Assembly (NCBI GenBank): GCA_023428135.1
Contig: JAEYZG010000021.1
Span: 62,001-126,000 of the forward strand
DNA length: 64,000 nt
Direction: 5' to 3'
DNA from: Bacteroidota bacterium
Lineage (GTDB): Bacteria; Bacteroidota; Bacteroidia; Cytophagales; Cytophagaceae
Shown piece by piece: positions 24,946-33,516 of the stretch; within the stretch, counting starts at the first letter, position 1, and each line of letters opens with the position of its first letter. A model generated the notes under the pieces. That model had not been told where the DNA came from and did no database searches. It was given only the letters and a program-made list of their open reading frames with translations. A program made the translations under genes and the position numbers.

Positions 24946-25031
24946 GAATAATATTTAATAGCATGATACAATTCTATTTGTTACTTTGCATGATATATAA
25001 TCAAAATTTACCATCCCAATTACCAATTTAA

Positions 25032-25706
25032 ATGAAGCTTTTTTTGAATGACAAGCCTGTATGGATAGTGCAGCTTGGTGAGCAATTGGACAGCAGTGGT
25101 TATGATGCTGTGCTCGATGGCAAAAATGAGATTATTTCTAAAAACCTCGTAGGTAGTGTTATTATCATGGGAGCCTCTCCTTCCCATATTGACCGTTTGC
25201 TTAAGTTGCTCGAGGTGAAAAAATTAAAAAAACTCAAAGAGATAACTTTTGCTGTTCCTGATAAGAAATTTGCTGTTGAATTTGTTAAGGATCAATTTAA
25301 GATTGTCAAGGCAGCGGGTGGGATTGTTGTGAAAGAGGATAAAATTCTCATGATCTTCAGACTCAAAAAATGGGATTTACCCAAAGGTAAGCTTAGAAAG
25401 AAAGAGGAAACAGAGAAAGGAGCAAAAAGAGAGGTTGAGGAGGAGTGCAATATAAAGGTAGAGGTTAAAGAAAAAATTTGTAAAACCTGGCATACTTATG
25501 TGCGCAAAGGAAGAAGAATTTTAAAGAAAACGACCTGGTATCTCATGGAAAATGTTAATGACACTATGATGCGTCCCCAAATTGAGGAATATATTGAAGA
25601 AGTCAGGTGGATGGATAAAAAGGACGTGAAAAAAGCTAGTAAAAACTCCTACAGATCTATAGAAGAGGTTCTTGATAATTTCTATAAGGAAAAAACTATT
25701 TTGTAG
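25032..25706 (+). CDS. Nudix hydrolase with N-terminal extension
   Basis: This 224-residue protein has an N-terminal alpha/beta extension of about 90 residues and a Nudix domain after AAGGIVVKEDKILMIFR. The Nudix box is complete in its catalytic residues: G-x5-E-x7-REVEEE, with Asn where Gly is usual (KLRKKEETEKGAKREVEEECN). Nudix enzymes cleave nucleoside diphosphates linked to another group; the substrate cannot be told. Its 3' end overlaps the convergent coaD by 11 bases. In Bacteroidota such a Nudix gene is commonly found beside coaD. Confidence 0.87.
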   Translation: MKLFLNDKPVWIVQLGEQLDSSGYDAVLDGKNEIISKNLVGSVIIMGASPSHIDRLLKLLEVKKLKKLKEITFAVPDKKFAVEFVKDQFKIVKAAGGIVVKEDKILMIFRLKKWDLPKGKLRKKEETEKGAKREVEEECNIKVEVKEKICKTWHTYVRKGRRILKKTTWYLMENVNDTMMRPQIEEYIEEVRWMDKKDVKKASKNSYRSIEEVLDNFYKEKTIL

Positions 25707-26163
25707 GATAGTCTAACTCATAAGGCAAAAAGTGGTCTGCCTTTGCTCCATATCTGTGTAAATCTCTTATGATTGAGGAACTTAATGCAGCTAGTTCGGG
25801 CGAAGTGATCAGGAATATAGTCTCCATTTCATTCCAAAGAAATTTATTCGCCTGGGCTATACCACACTCATATTCAAAATCTGTAGTATTTCTTAGTCCT
25901 CTGATTATAAATTTTGCATCTCTTCTCTTGGCAAAATCAGCGGTAAACCCTTCGTAAGATTCAACGCTCACTTGTGGGAAGTTTTTAAATACACCCTTAA
26001 TTTTTCCCTCCATAAACTCCAAAGGAAAGTACCTGCTCTTATTGCTGTTTTTTCCAATTCCGATAATTACTTTATCGAACAGACCGATACTGCGCATAAC
26101 AATATCCAAATGTCCTTTGGTAAATGGATCAAATGATCCGGGAAAAAGTGCTATCCTTTCCAT
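25696..26163 (-). CDS. coaD: Phosphopantetheine adenylyltransferase
   Basis: The 155-residue CoaD transfers AMP from ATP to 4'-phosphopantetheine, the penultimate step of coenzyme A synthesis. Motifs are ALFPGSFDPFTKGHLDIV near 5-22, with the HxGH-like ATP site, FIIRGLRNTTDFEYE near 85-99 and the C-terminal SSSIIRDL near 126-133. Length is standard. It follows the DUF3822 gene with a nine-base gap, consistent with one operon. The rsmD gene that often lies between them in this phylum is absent. Confidence 0.95.
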   Translation of the reverse strand: MERIALFPGSFDPFTKGHLDIVMRSIGLFDKVIIGIGKNSNKSRYFPLEFMEGKIKGVFKNFPQVSVESYEGFTADFAKRRDAKFIIRGLRNTTDFEYECGIAQANKFLWNEMETIFLITSPELAALSSSIIRDLHRYGAKADHFLPYELDYPTK

Positions 26164-26172
26164 TCGTTAGTG

Positions 26173-27063
26173 CTATTCACAAAGGTGCATGGTATACAGA
26201 TCAAAAAATTTGTGGTCGAAAACTTCATCAAAGTTATATCCAAAATGAAGGCTAGAAGGCTTATCTCCGAACGAAATGTTTTTGATATACTTATAAAGCT
26301 TTTTATATAAAGTAGAATCAGGACTGATTTCTCCAAATACAGTCACTGGTACTAATTCCGGATTGATCTGAAGCTGGTCCATCACAAACATGGTGAAGTA
26401 TACAAAATCTTCCGGACTTATATAATTAAATGAATTACAATACTCTAAGTTTTTACTTCGCTTTACCAGAATGGTCATGTATTGATTTTCTACATTGATC
26501 ACTACTGATAAATCCTGCTTATTGGTTCCTGTAAGCAGAACTCCTTCAATCAATGGACTGGTATGATGTACAATCTTTACCTTTTTGGAAGGGTATTTAA
26601 GATTAAACCACTCAATTATCTTTTTATCTGCAGAAAAGATATTCACAGCGTCCAGTCTGTTTTGACGATAATAATATACTTCGTCATTGTTGTCATCAGA
26701 AAAATGACAATTGATATGCAAATAGTCTTTCAGATATTGTTTTTCAAATAAGGAGAAAGGAATTAAAGAGAAGCATGTATTTTTTATAGCTAGTCTTACA
26801 TCCTTCCAGAACCCGGCTTGCAATAAAGCGTGATCTTCATAAAGAAGTCTCAATTGCTCGAGCAACTGGTCGGGGGTGCGTATGTTTTGTAGTTGATAAT
26901 CTTCAAGTAATAGACACCTGTTTTTGACAGAATCTGTAATGCAAATTCGGAAGAGGTCTTTACTTACCTGAAGTGATAGAGTATACCTTGCAATCAAGTC
27001 CACATTGAACTGATCGTCTTTTATTTTTTTATTTAACTTGTACTGAGCTGTTAGTTCTTCCAT
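26173..27063 (-). CDS. DUF3822 family protein
   Basis: A 296-residue cytosolic protein that fits the Bacteroidota-specific DUF3822 family. It has an ASKHA-like alternating beta/alpha fold (VSKDLFRICITD, LVAIKN-type strands, GVLLTGTNKQDLSVVINVENQYMTILV) and lacks a signal peptide. It is located upstream of coaD, as is usual for the family. The function is not established; the actin/hexokinase-like fold is inferred. Translation probably starts at ATG 27063, downstream of an AT-rich gap carrying DnaA-box-like sites. Confidence 0.8.
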   Translation of the reverse strand: MEELTAQYKLNKKIKDDQFNVDLIARYTLSLQVSKDLFRICITDSVKNRCLLLEDYQLQNIRTPDQLLEQLRLLYEDHALLQAGFWKDVRLAIKNTCFSLIPFSLFEKQYLKDYLHINCHFSDDNNDEVYYYRQNRLDAVNIFSADKKIIEWFNLKYPSKKVKIVHHTSPLIEGVLLTGTNKQDLSVVINVENQYMTILVKRSKNLEYCNSFNYISPEDFVYFTMFVMDQLQINPELVPVTVFGEISPDSTLYKKLYKYIKNISFGDKPSSLHFGYNFDEVFDHKFFDLYTMHLCE

Positions 27064-27096
27064 CTTAACAAGATATTCACATTGTCTGGGGAATAA

Positions 27097-27192
27097 TGTG
27101 GATAAATGGTTAATAATTTATTTCTCTTTAAAATTAACCAAATTTTTACTGTTGAAAATATTTTTTCCACAAAAATGTTAAAATGTGGAAAA
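27097..27192. other. Cluster of DnaA-box-like sites in an AT-rich gap
   Basis: The 137-base gap 27064-27200 contains a perfect DnaA box on the minus strand (TGTGGATAA, 27097-27105) and two one-mismatch boxes in inverted orientation (TTTTCCACA at 27163-27171 and TGTGGAAAA at 27184-27192). The last two also form the arms of a 9- to 10-base inverted repeat with a 12-base AT spacer. This could be a DnaA-binding regulatory site, a candidate origin element or simply a weak hairpin after the Nudix gene. Confidence 0.3.
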
Positions 27193-27200
27193 ACAATTTC

Positions 27201-27713
27201 TTAATTATTTCCTTTTTGAAGAATATAACCTCTTAGATTTAACAATTCTTTATTGGTTTTAGCCAGGCGAAAAATATTATGGAACAAACCGGCATCTTTT
27301 TTTTGAATGTCTCCAAGGTTCCAGAATTTAACTTCTTCTATGATCTGGCTGTCTGTTTCCATTTCAGGGTCTTTCCCTAGTTTTAATTTTCCTCCTGTTT
27401 CTTCTATTTCAAAGAAGAGCTCAACCTCATGAAATGGGGGATGAAGATATTCATGAGTGAAAAGGAAATTTTTGATCCCGACTTTAAGTCCTGTCTCTTC
27501 ATAAAATTCCCGTATCAAAGATTCTTCAGCAGACTCTCCGAAATCTATTCCACCTCCGGGAGGGGAATAAAAGAACTTATTTTTACCTATAGTAAGGTGT
27601 TTAATTAGTAGTACATCGGAAGTGTTTCTAAATAGTAATCCTCGTACTTTTACCCTTGTTTTGTTTCCATAGATATCAATTATATTCTGTTGAAGCTCTT
27701 GTATATCTTCCAT
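27201..27713 (-). CDS. Nudix hydrolase, tandem copy 2
   Basis: A 170-residue Nudix protein from ATG 27713, with VRGLLFRNTSDVLLIKH and the box GGIDFGESAEESLIREFYEETGL, which is a complete GX5EX7REUXEEXGU motif. It is a close paralogue of the neighbouring gene 27718-28218: most residues agree over the full length, including KHLTIGKNKFFY, LGKDPEM and DAGLFHNIFRLA. Earlier ATGs (27725, 27749) are open, but ATG 27713 aligns with the paralogue start. The substrate is unknown; the family includes ADP-ribose and nucleotide-sugar pyrophosphatases. Confidence 0.87.
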   Translation of the reverse strand: MEDIQELQQNIIDIYGNKTRVKVRGLLFRNTSDVLLIKHLTIGKNKFFYSPPGGGIDFGESAEESLIREFYEETGLKVGIKNFLFTHEYLHPPFHEVELFFEIEETGGKLKLGKDPEMETDSQIIEEVKFWNLGDIQKKDAGLFHNIFRLAKTNKELLNLRGYILQKGNN

Positions 27714-27717
27714 ACCC

Positions 27718-28218
27718 TTAATCATTCCCTTTATGAAGAAAATAACCATTTAAGTTTAATAGTTCATTGTTGGTTTGTGCAAGGCGAAAAATGTTGTGAA
27801 ATAAACCGGCATCATTTTTTTGAATCTCTGAAAGGCTCCAGAATTTAACTTCTTTAATAATCTGATTCTCCAGTCCCATCTCCGGATCCTTTCCTAAGGA
27901 AAGTGTTCCTCCAATTTCTTCAACTTCAAAGAAAAGTTCTATAGCATGCAACGGAGGTTCAAGGTATTCATGAGTAAGAAGAAATGACTTTATTCTTACA
28001 ATTAGCCCTGTCTCTTCATAAAATTCACGGATCAGAGATTCTTCGGCTGATTCACCAAAATCTACCCCACCTCCCGGAGGAGCATAAAAGAATTTATTTT
28101 TTCCGATGGTCAAGTGTTTGACTAATAGTATGTCAGAGTTTCTAAACAGTAAACCACAAACTCTGACCCTGATTTTATTTCCGTAAGTATTGATTATTTC
28201 CTGATGATGCTCTTCCAT
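27718..28218 (-). CDS. Nudix hydrolase, tandem copy 1
   Basis: A 166-residue Nudix protein with VCGLLFRNSDILLVKHLTIG, the glycine-rich GGGVDFGESAEESLIREF box with both catalytic glutamates (REFYEETGL) and a C-terminus ending LNLNGYFLHKGND. It is the first of two tandem paralogues separated by four bases or overlapping, depending on the start of the second, and presumably arose by duplication. It diverges from the ATPase gene at 28241, leaving only 22 bases between them for both starts. Confidence 0.88.
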   Translation of the reverse strand: MEEHHQEIINTYGNKIRVRVCGLLFRNSDILLVKHLTIGKNKFFYAPPGGGVDFGESAEESLIREFYEETGLIVRIKSFLLTHEYLEPPLHAIELFFEVEEIGGTLSLGKDPEMGLENQIIKEVKFWSLSEIQKNDAGLFHNIFRLAQTNNELLNLNGYFLHKGND

Positions 28219-28240
28219 ATTACTGCAATTTATCGGAAAT

Positions 28241-29650
28241 TTGTATCCTGTGCGACCTTCAGCTTTAATTTCCTCTAACTTCCCTTTTGAACCTACCTAC
28301 GGTCAGCAAGCTGTATTTAAAATGCTGGACGATTTTCTCTTTTCAAGGCAAATGAAAAAGCCTGTTTTTCTTCTAAAGGGGTATGCAGGAACAGGTAAAA
28401 CTACATTGGTGAGCGCTCTTGTAAAAGCTCTGGATACTTTGGAGATGCCCGTTGTACTAATGGCTCCTACTGGAAGAGCAGCTAAAGTCATGAGCAATTA
28501 TTCAGGCCGAAAATCTTTTACCATTCATAAACAAATCTATGTAAGGGAAGAGGATTCTGCCAGTGGAAACCTACAGTTTAGAAGAAAAAAGAACCTTTTT
28601 GCCAATACGTTATTCATAGTGGACGAGGCCTCTATGATTTCAGACGATGGAGATTTCGGAGAAAGAAAACTACTAACTGATCTTGTTGAATTTGTTTTTG
28701 AGAAAAAATCTAACCGATTAATGCTTATCGGTGATAATGCCCAGCTTCCTCCAATAAAAAGGGAAATAAGTCAGGCACTGGAGGGGGATTATCTGCAGAG
28801 CAATTTTGGTGTAGATCTTGTGGAATATGAGCTCAATGAAGTGGTAAGGCAGGAACAAGCTTCGGGAATTTTGTTTAATGCGACTTCGCTTCGCACGAAT
28901 TTAACTAAAGATAATTTCGATATCCGCTTTACGACCAAAGGATATAAGGATTTTTACAAAATGACGGGGGAGAAGCTGGAAGAGGGCTTGAGATATGCCT
29001 ATGGCAAGTACGGAGAAGAAAATACGGTCATTATTTGCAGGTCTAACAAATCTGCGACACAATACAATAACTATGTTCGCAGAGCTATTCGCTTCTGCGA
29101 AAGTGAAATTGAAGCAGGAGATCTGCTAATGGTTGTCAGAAACAACTATACCGTGCTGGAAGAAGGAACAACCCCTGGCTTTATTGCCAATGGCGATTTT
29201 GCAGAGATCAGGAAAATCAGAAGTATTACCGAGGCTCACGGTTTTCGATTTGCAAAAGTAGAGCTCCAGCTGATTGATTATCCTGATCTTCCAGCTTTCG
29301 AAACGCTCATTTTTCTGGATACGCTTCATAGCTTTACACCTTCTGTATCACAAGAAGAGAATAAAAAGCTATATGACTCCGTGCTTCAGGATTACCTGGA
29401 CATAAAGACTAAAAAAGACAGGGTTGATGCTATCAGAAAAGATCCATACCTGAATGCTCTTCAGGTAAAATTTGCTTATGCTTTGACTTGTCATAAGTCG
29501 CAAGGAGGACAGTGGAAAGCTGTTTTTGTTGATCAGGGATACCTTACAGAAGAGCAGGTCAACAAAGAATTTGCAAGATGGTTATATACAGCAGTCACCA
29601 GAGCGTCAGAGGAATTGTTTCTTGTGAATTTTAACAATAAGTTTTTCTGA
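28241..29650 (+). CDS. RecD2/ExoV-like ATP-dependent DNA helicase
   Basis: The protein has 469 residues of superfamily 1 helicase type: a Q-like region PTYGQQAVFKML near 20-31, Walker A GYAGTGKTT near 47-55, APTGRAAKVM, Walker B LFIVDEASMI near 123-132, LIGDNAQLPP, and C-terminal CHKSQGGQWKAVFVDQG and LYTAVTRASEELFLV (UvrD_C_2). It is shorter than RecD2, lacking the N-terminal extension, and matches the stand-alone AAA/UvrD-like helicases common in Bacteroidota. The start is TTG 28241 or GTG 28250; no ATG fits. The likely role is DNA repair or recombination. Confidence 0.85.
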   Translation: MYPVRPSALISSNFPFEPTYGQQAVFKMLDDFLFSRQMKKPVFLLKGYAGTGKTTLVSALVKALDTLEMPVVLMAPTGRAAKVMSNYSGRKSFTIHKQIYVREEDSASGNLQFRRKKNLFANTLFIVDEASMISDDGDFGERKLLTDLVEFVFEKKSNRLMLIGDNAQLPPIKREISQALEGDYLQSNFGVDLVEYELNEVVRQEQASGILFNATSLRTNLTKDNFDIRFTTKGYKDFYKMTGEKLEEGLRYAYGKYGEENTVIICRSNKSATQYNNYVRRAIRFCESEIEAGDLLMVVRNNYTVLEEGTTPGFIANGDFAEIRKIRSITEAHGFRFAKVELQLIDYPDLPAFETLIFLDTLHSFTPSVSQEENKKLYDSVLQDYLDIKTKKDRVDAIRKDPYLNALQVKFAYALTCHKSQGGQWKAVFVDQGYLTEEQVNKEFARWLYTAVTRASEELFLVNFNNKFF

Positions 29651-29699
29651 TAAATGGCAGGAAAATTGTTAGTTTTAAAAGAAAAATTTCGTATACGAT

Positions 29700-30098
29700 A
29701 TGAAACCTTTTATAATATATAGCCTTACTCTTTTTCTAGCGTTAGTTTTTAACATTGAGACGAAAGCTCAGACTACCAATGGTGCAGTACTGGAATTTGC
29801 AGAAAAGTCTTATGAATTTGGAGATATCGTTCAGGGAGATTCTGTAAAACACGTTTTTAAATTTACCAATACCGGTAATGCACCGCTTATGTTAAGAGAA
29901 GTACTTACAACATGCGGATGCACAGTTCCTAAATTTTCAAAAGAACCGGTTATGCCTGGTAAAGAAGGAGAAATTCTTGTGAAATTTAATTCAGAAGGAA
30001 AAGAAGGCCGGTTAACCAAAGTGATTACTATATTAAGTAATGCAACCAATAATCCTGCACGGGTCAATATAGTGGTTAATATCCAGCCTAAGAAATAA
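29700..30098 (+). CDS. DUF1573 secreted protein
   Basis: A 132-residue exported protein with signal peptide (YSLTLFLALVFNIETKAQ) and one DUF1573 domain, an Ig-like beta sandwich: FEFGDIVQGDSV-type strand, FTNTGNAPLML, the conserved TTCGCTVP near 75-82 and EGRLTKVITILSN. DUF1573 proteins are abundant in the periplasm of Bacteroidota; their role is not established. The paired cysteines of the TTCGC motif are present. Confidence 0.88.
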   Translation: MKPFIIYSLTLFLALVFNIETKAQTTNGAVLEFAEKSYEFGDIVQGDSVKHVFKFTNTGNAPLMLREVLTTCGCTVPKFSKEPVMPGKEGEILVKFNSEGKEGRLTKVITILSNATNNPARVNIVVNIQPKK

Positions 30099-30108
30099 CT
30101 ATATTTAA

Positions 30109-30486
30109 TCAGAGATTTCTCAAAATACTGATCAAAGCGAAGATCCATCCTGCAATCAGGAATAAACCACCTATCGGAGTTACTGCTCCCCATTTGGATA
30201 CATTTGTAAGGCAAAGCACATACAGGGAGCCACTGAATATTATTATACCTGCTATAAAGCAATACCCTGAGTAATTAAGGGTTTTAATGTCACCTTTGAC
30301 CAATAGCAATAACCCGATAAAAAGAAGAGCAAAAGTGTGGTAAAACTGATATTTTACAGCTGTTTCAAATACCTCAGCCCTTCCAATTTTAAGAAGGTAA
30401 TCTTTCAGTTTATGAGCGCCAAAAGCTCCAATCATTACAGATAAAGCTCCAGATATGGAACCTAAGGTTAGGAATAATTTATGCAT
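30109..30486 (-). CDS. DUF423 membrane protein (YwdK/YgdD-like)
   Basis: A 125-residue protein with four hydrophobic segments and the DUF423 signature: GALSVMIGAFGAHKLKDYL near 13-31, AVKYQFYHTFALLFIG near 43-58, SGSLYVLCLTN and TPIGGLFLIAGW near 102-113. The function is unknown. It lies 11 bases from the preceding YggS-type gene on the same strand, so they are probably co-transcribed. Confidence 0.9.
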   Translation of the reverse strand: MHKLFLTLGSISGALSVMIGAFGAHKLKDYLLKIGRAEVFETAVKYQFYHTFALLFIGLLLLVKGDIKTLNYSGYCFIAGIIIFSGSLYVLCLTNVSKWGAVTPIGGLFLIAGWIFALISILRNL

Positions 30487-30497
30487 GATATTTCAAG

Positions 30498-31172
30498 TTA
30501 TAAGTAATTTCTGTATCCGAATATAGCACTTCCAACCCGCACCATAGTACTTCCCGATTCACAAGCTAATTTATAATCGGAACTCATACCAATAGACAAT
30601 TCTTCCATTTTTATCTGATCGCTCAGATAAGAAGATCTAATCTGATTAAAGAGTTGTTGAATATGCTGAAATTCTTCCTTTATTAGACTTTCATTGTCAG
30701 TGTTGCTAGCCATTCCCATTAACCCTAAAATTTGGATGTTTTTCAGTGCTTTAAGTTCTTCAGATTTTATAGTAATGAAAAGTTCTTCTTCTGAAAAACC
30801 AAACTTAGTTTCTTCCTGAGCTATGTGGATCTGTAAGAGGCAGTTGATAATTCGGTTATTTTTTTTAGCCTCTTTATTTATTTCTTTTAACAATTTAAAA
30901 GAATCTACCGAGTGAATCAAATGTATGAATGGAGCAATGTATTTGATTTTATTGCTTTGCAGATGACCTATCAAATGCCAGCGAATATTTTTAGGAAGAA
31001 CTTCATATTTTGACATGAGTTCCTGAACTTTATTTTCTCCAAAATCTGTTTGTCCTGAGTTATAGGCTTCTAAAATGGTATCTGAAGGATAGGTTTTGGA
31101 AACTGCTATTAATTTGGTTTTAAAGGGATCTAAAAAAGATCGAATTTTCTGAAGATTTTGTGAAATACTCAT
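30498..31172 (-). CDS. YggS family pyridoxal phosphate homeostasis protein
   Basis: A 224-residue PLP-binding TIM-barrel protein of the YggS/PROSC (COG0325) family. It shows LIAVSKTYP near 20-28 with the PLP lysine, DFGENKVQEL near 42-51, WHLIGHLQSNK near 64-74, LGLMGMAS and the phosphate-binding SIGMSSDYKLACESGSTMVRVGSAIFG near 194-220. It controls free PLP levels and has no known catalysis. It is followed by the DUF423 gene in an apparent two-gene unit. Confidence 0.93.
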   Translation of the reverse strand: MSISQNLQKIRSFLDPFKTKLIAVSKTYPSDTILEAYNSGQTDFGENKVQELMSKYEVLPKNIRWHLIGHLQSNKIKYIAPFIHLIHSVDSFKLLKEINKEAKKNNRIINCLLQIHIAQEETKFGFSEEELFITIKSEELKALKNIQILGLMGMASNTDNESLIKEEFQHIQQLFNQIRSSYLSDQIKMEELSIGMSSDYKLACESGSTMVRVGSAIFGYRNYL

Positions 31173-31318
31173 TTAGGTCTTTTTGCTTGTAAAACCACGT
31201 AATTTTACAAAAAAATAGATAAAAGTTTAAATTCTTCAATTTATCTTAGCATTATTATTGCAAGGGGTTGAAGATATAATTAGTTTAAGTTAAAAGTCTT
31301 TTAAAAAAACTGGCAGGA

Positions 31319-32872
31319 ATGGCGTTATTTGGTGCTATATTAAACAAAGGGATTAAGCTAGGCAAAAAGATTGAGAGTGAGCAACGTTCTGCATTTGAAA
31401 TGCAAAAAAAAGAGCTGAAAAAGCTTTTGAAGAAAGCCTCAGAAACAAAGTTTGGTGAGCATTATCATTTTCAAAGAATACTTCATAGTTTTAACCACGG
31501 GGGAGAAAGTTTTTATGCAGAATATAAAAAGAATGTACCCGTCTGGAATTATAATCAGTTATTTAATAAGTGGTGGCATAAGAGCAAAGCAGGAGAACGC
31601 GATGTCACCTGGCCGGGAATAGTTCGATATTTTGCACTAAGTTCCGGTACTTCAGAAGCTTCTACCAAGCATATCCCTTTAACAAAGGATATGATCAAAT
31701 CCAACAAGCGAACCGGAATTCAACAAATTCTTTCCCTTTCTGCGTATGACCTTCCAAGTGATGCTTTTGAAAAGGAGATTTTGATGCTTGGGGGAAGTAC
31801 AGAGTTACTCAAAGCAGGTTCCTACTATGAAGGCGATTTAAGTGGAATTCAGGCGAGTAAAATACCTTTGTGGTTTCACCTTTTTTATAAACCAGGAAGA
31901 AAGATTGCTAAAAACAGAGATTGGGATAAAAAACTGAACGAAATTACTGTGAATGCCAAAAGCTGGGATATCGGATTTGTTGTCGGAGTACCTGCCTGGA
32001 TCCAGATAATGATGGAGCGGATTATCGAATATCATAAGGTCAAGAATATTCATGAGGTCTGGCCTAATCTCAAAATATTTGTGCATGGTGGAGTTTCTTT
32101 TGAACCATACAAAAAGGGATTCGAAAAACTGCTGGGAAAACCTTTAATCTATATGGAGACTTATCTGGCATCCGAAGGTTTTATAGCATTCCAATCTAAG
32201 CCTAATAGCAAATCCATGAAGCTTGTTTTGGATAATGGATTGTTTTTCGAGTTTGTCCCTTTTAATGAAAAGAACTTTAACCAGGATGGAGACTTAGTTG
32301 ACAATCCTGAAACTTTGATGATACATCAGATAGAGGAGGGAGTGGATTATGCTCTGTTGCTGAGCACAAACGCAGGAACCTGGAGATACCTGATCGGTGA
32401 TATAATCAGATTTGTATCTAAAGCTGAATCAGAAATAATTATTACAGGTCGAACAAAGCATTTTTTGAGTCTGTGTGGTGAGCATCTTTCTGTTGAAAAT
32501 ATGAACAAGGCTATACATCAGGTTTCAGAGGAGTTTAATATTGAAATCAGGGAATTTACAGTTTCTGGTATTGAGCATGACTCACTTTTTGCTCATCAAT
32601 GGTTTATCGGTACAGACCAACCGGTGGATCAGGAAAAACTTAAACTTCGACTTGATGAACACCTGAAACAATTGAATGATGATTACAGGGTAGAAAGGGG
32701 GCATGCACTGAAAGATATTTTTGTAAATGTAATTCCTTCTGCTGTTTTCTATAGATGGTTCAAAAGTAAGGGAAAAGAAGGAGGACAGAACAAGTTTCCA
32801 AGAGTAATGAAAAAGGCTTTGTTTGATGAATGGTCAAAATTTGTCAAGCAGGAAACTGAAAACCTTCATTAA
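31319..32872 (+). CDS. GH3 auxin-responsive-like acyl-adenylate ligase
   Basis: A 517-residue member of the GH3 family (ANL-type adenylating enzymes). Features include the ATP-binding SSGTSEASTKHIPLT near 102-116, METYLASEGFIAFQ near 278-291, YLIGDIIRF near 356-364 and TGRTKHFLSLCGEHLS near 377-392. Plant GH3 enzymes conjugate amino acids to acyl acids; bacterial members are common in Bacteroidota but their substrates are unknown. The LysE-type exporter that follows overlaps it by one base (TAATG), suggesting that product and export may be linked. Confidence 0.88.
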   Translation: MALFGAILNKGIKLGKKIESEQRSAFEMQKKELKKLLKKASETKFGEHYHFQRILHSFNHGGESFYAEYKKNVPVWNYNQLFNKWWHKSKAGERDVTWPGIVRYFALSSGTSEASTKHIPLTKDMIKSNKRTGIQQILSLSAYDLPSDAFEKEILMLGGSTELLKAGSYYEGDLSGIQASKIPLWFHLFYKPGRKIAKNRDWDKKLNEITVNAKSWDIGFVVGVPAWIQIMMERIIEYHKVKNIHEVWPNLKIFVHGGVSFEPYKKGFEKLLGKPLIYMETYLASEGFIAFQSKPNSKSMKLVLDNGLFFEFVPFNEKNFNQDGDLVDNPETLMIHQIEEGVDYALLLSTNAGTWRYLIGDIIRFVSKAESEIIITGRTKHFLSLCGEHLSVENMNKAIHQVSEEFNIEIREFTVSGIEHDSLFAHQWFIGTDQPVDQEKLKLRLDEHLKQLNDDYRVERGHALKDIFVNVIPSAVFYRWFKSKGKEGGQNKFPRVMKKALFDEWSKFVKQETENLH

Positions 32873-33504
32873 TGGCTGAAATCATTGCAAGTGCTCTAGG
32901 GTTTGCAGCGTTGCTCGCATTGCTTCCTGGCCCTGTATTCTTTGCTCTTATTCAGACTAGTATTCAGAAAACATTTAAATATGCAGTCTTTTTCGCTTTA
33001 GGAGTCGCATTGAGTGATGTTTTTTTTATCCTCGCATCTTATCTGGGTATTTCAAACTTTATAGATAATGCATACTTCGAAAAAATAATAAAGTCTGCCG
33101 GGGGGGCGGTTCTGTGCCTTTTTGGATTGTTCTATTTTTTTAAACCTGAAGATAAAAAAGTAGCTCTTGAGCCTATTCAAAAGGAATATAAGAAAGGCAA
33201 CTTTATAATTAAAGGCATAGCATTGAATTTCTTAAATCCTTCAACATTCTTTTACTGGCTTGCTCTTACCAGTGTCGTAAGCGTTAAGTATAGCGATAAT
33301 CAGGTTGATGTATTTACTTTTTTTGCAATTTTAATCCTTTCGATTTTCGGAATGGATGTACTGAAGTCTTATCTTGCTCACAGGATCAAAAAGGTATTTA
33401 CTAATAACACAGTTTTAATATTGAACAAACTGTTGGGAGGAATATTGGTCCTAATCGGAGTAAACTTTTTAGTCTCTGCCTTTATAGGTAATACATTTAT
33501 TTAA
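32872..33504 (+). CDS. LysE/RhtB family exporter
   Basis: A 210-residue membrane protein with about six helices. It has the LysE signature LPGPVFFALIQTSIQKTFKYA near 17-37, followed by GVALSDVFFILASYLG, FLNPSTFFYWLALTS near 115-129 and a final helix LGGILVLIGVNFLVS. The family exports amino acids and related small molecules across the inner membrane. Its start overlaps the GH3 stop by one base, so the two are translationally coupled. Confidence 0.9.
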   Translation: MAEIIASALGFAALLALLPGPVFFALIQTSIQKTFKYAVFFALGVALSDVFFILASYLGISNFIDNAYFEKIIKSAGGAVLCLFGLFYFFKPEDKKVALEPIQKEYKKGNFIIKGIALNFLNPSTFFYWLALTSVVSVKYSDNQVDVFTFFAILILSIFGMDVLKSYLAHRIKKVFTNNTVLILNKLLGGILVLIGVNFLVSAFIGNTFI

Positions 33505-33516
33505 TACTCAGGGGGA

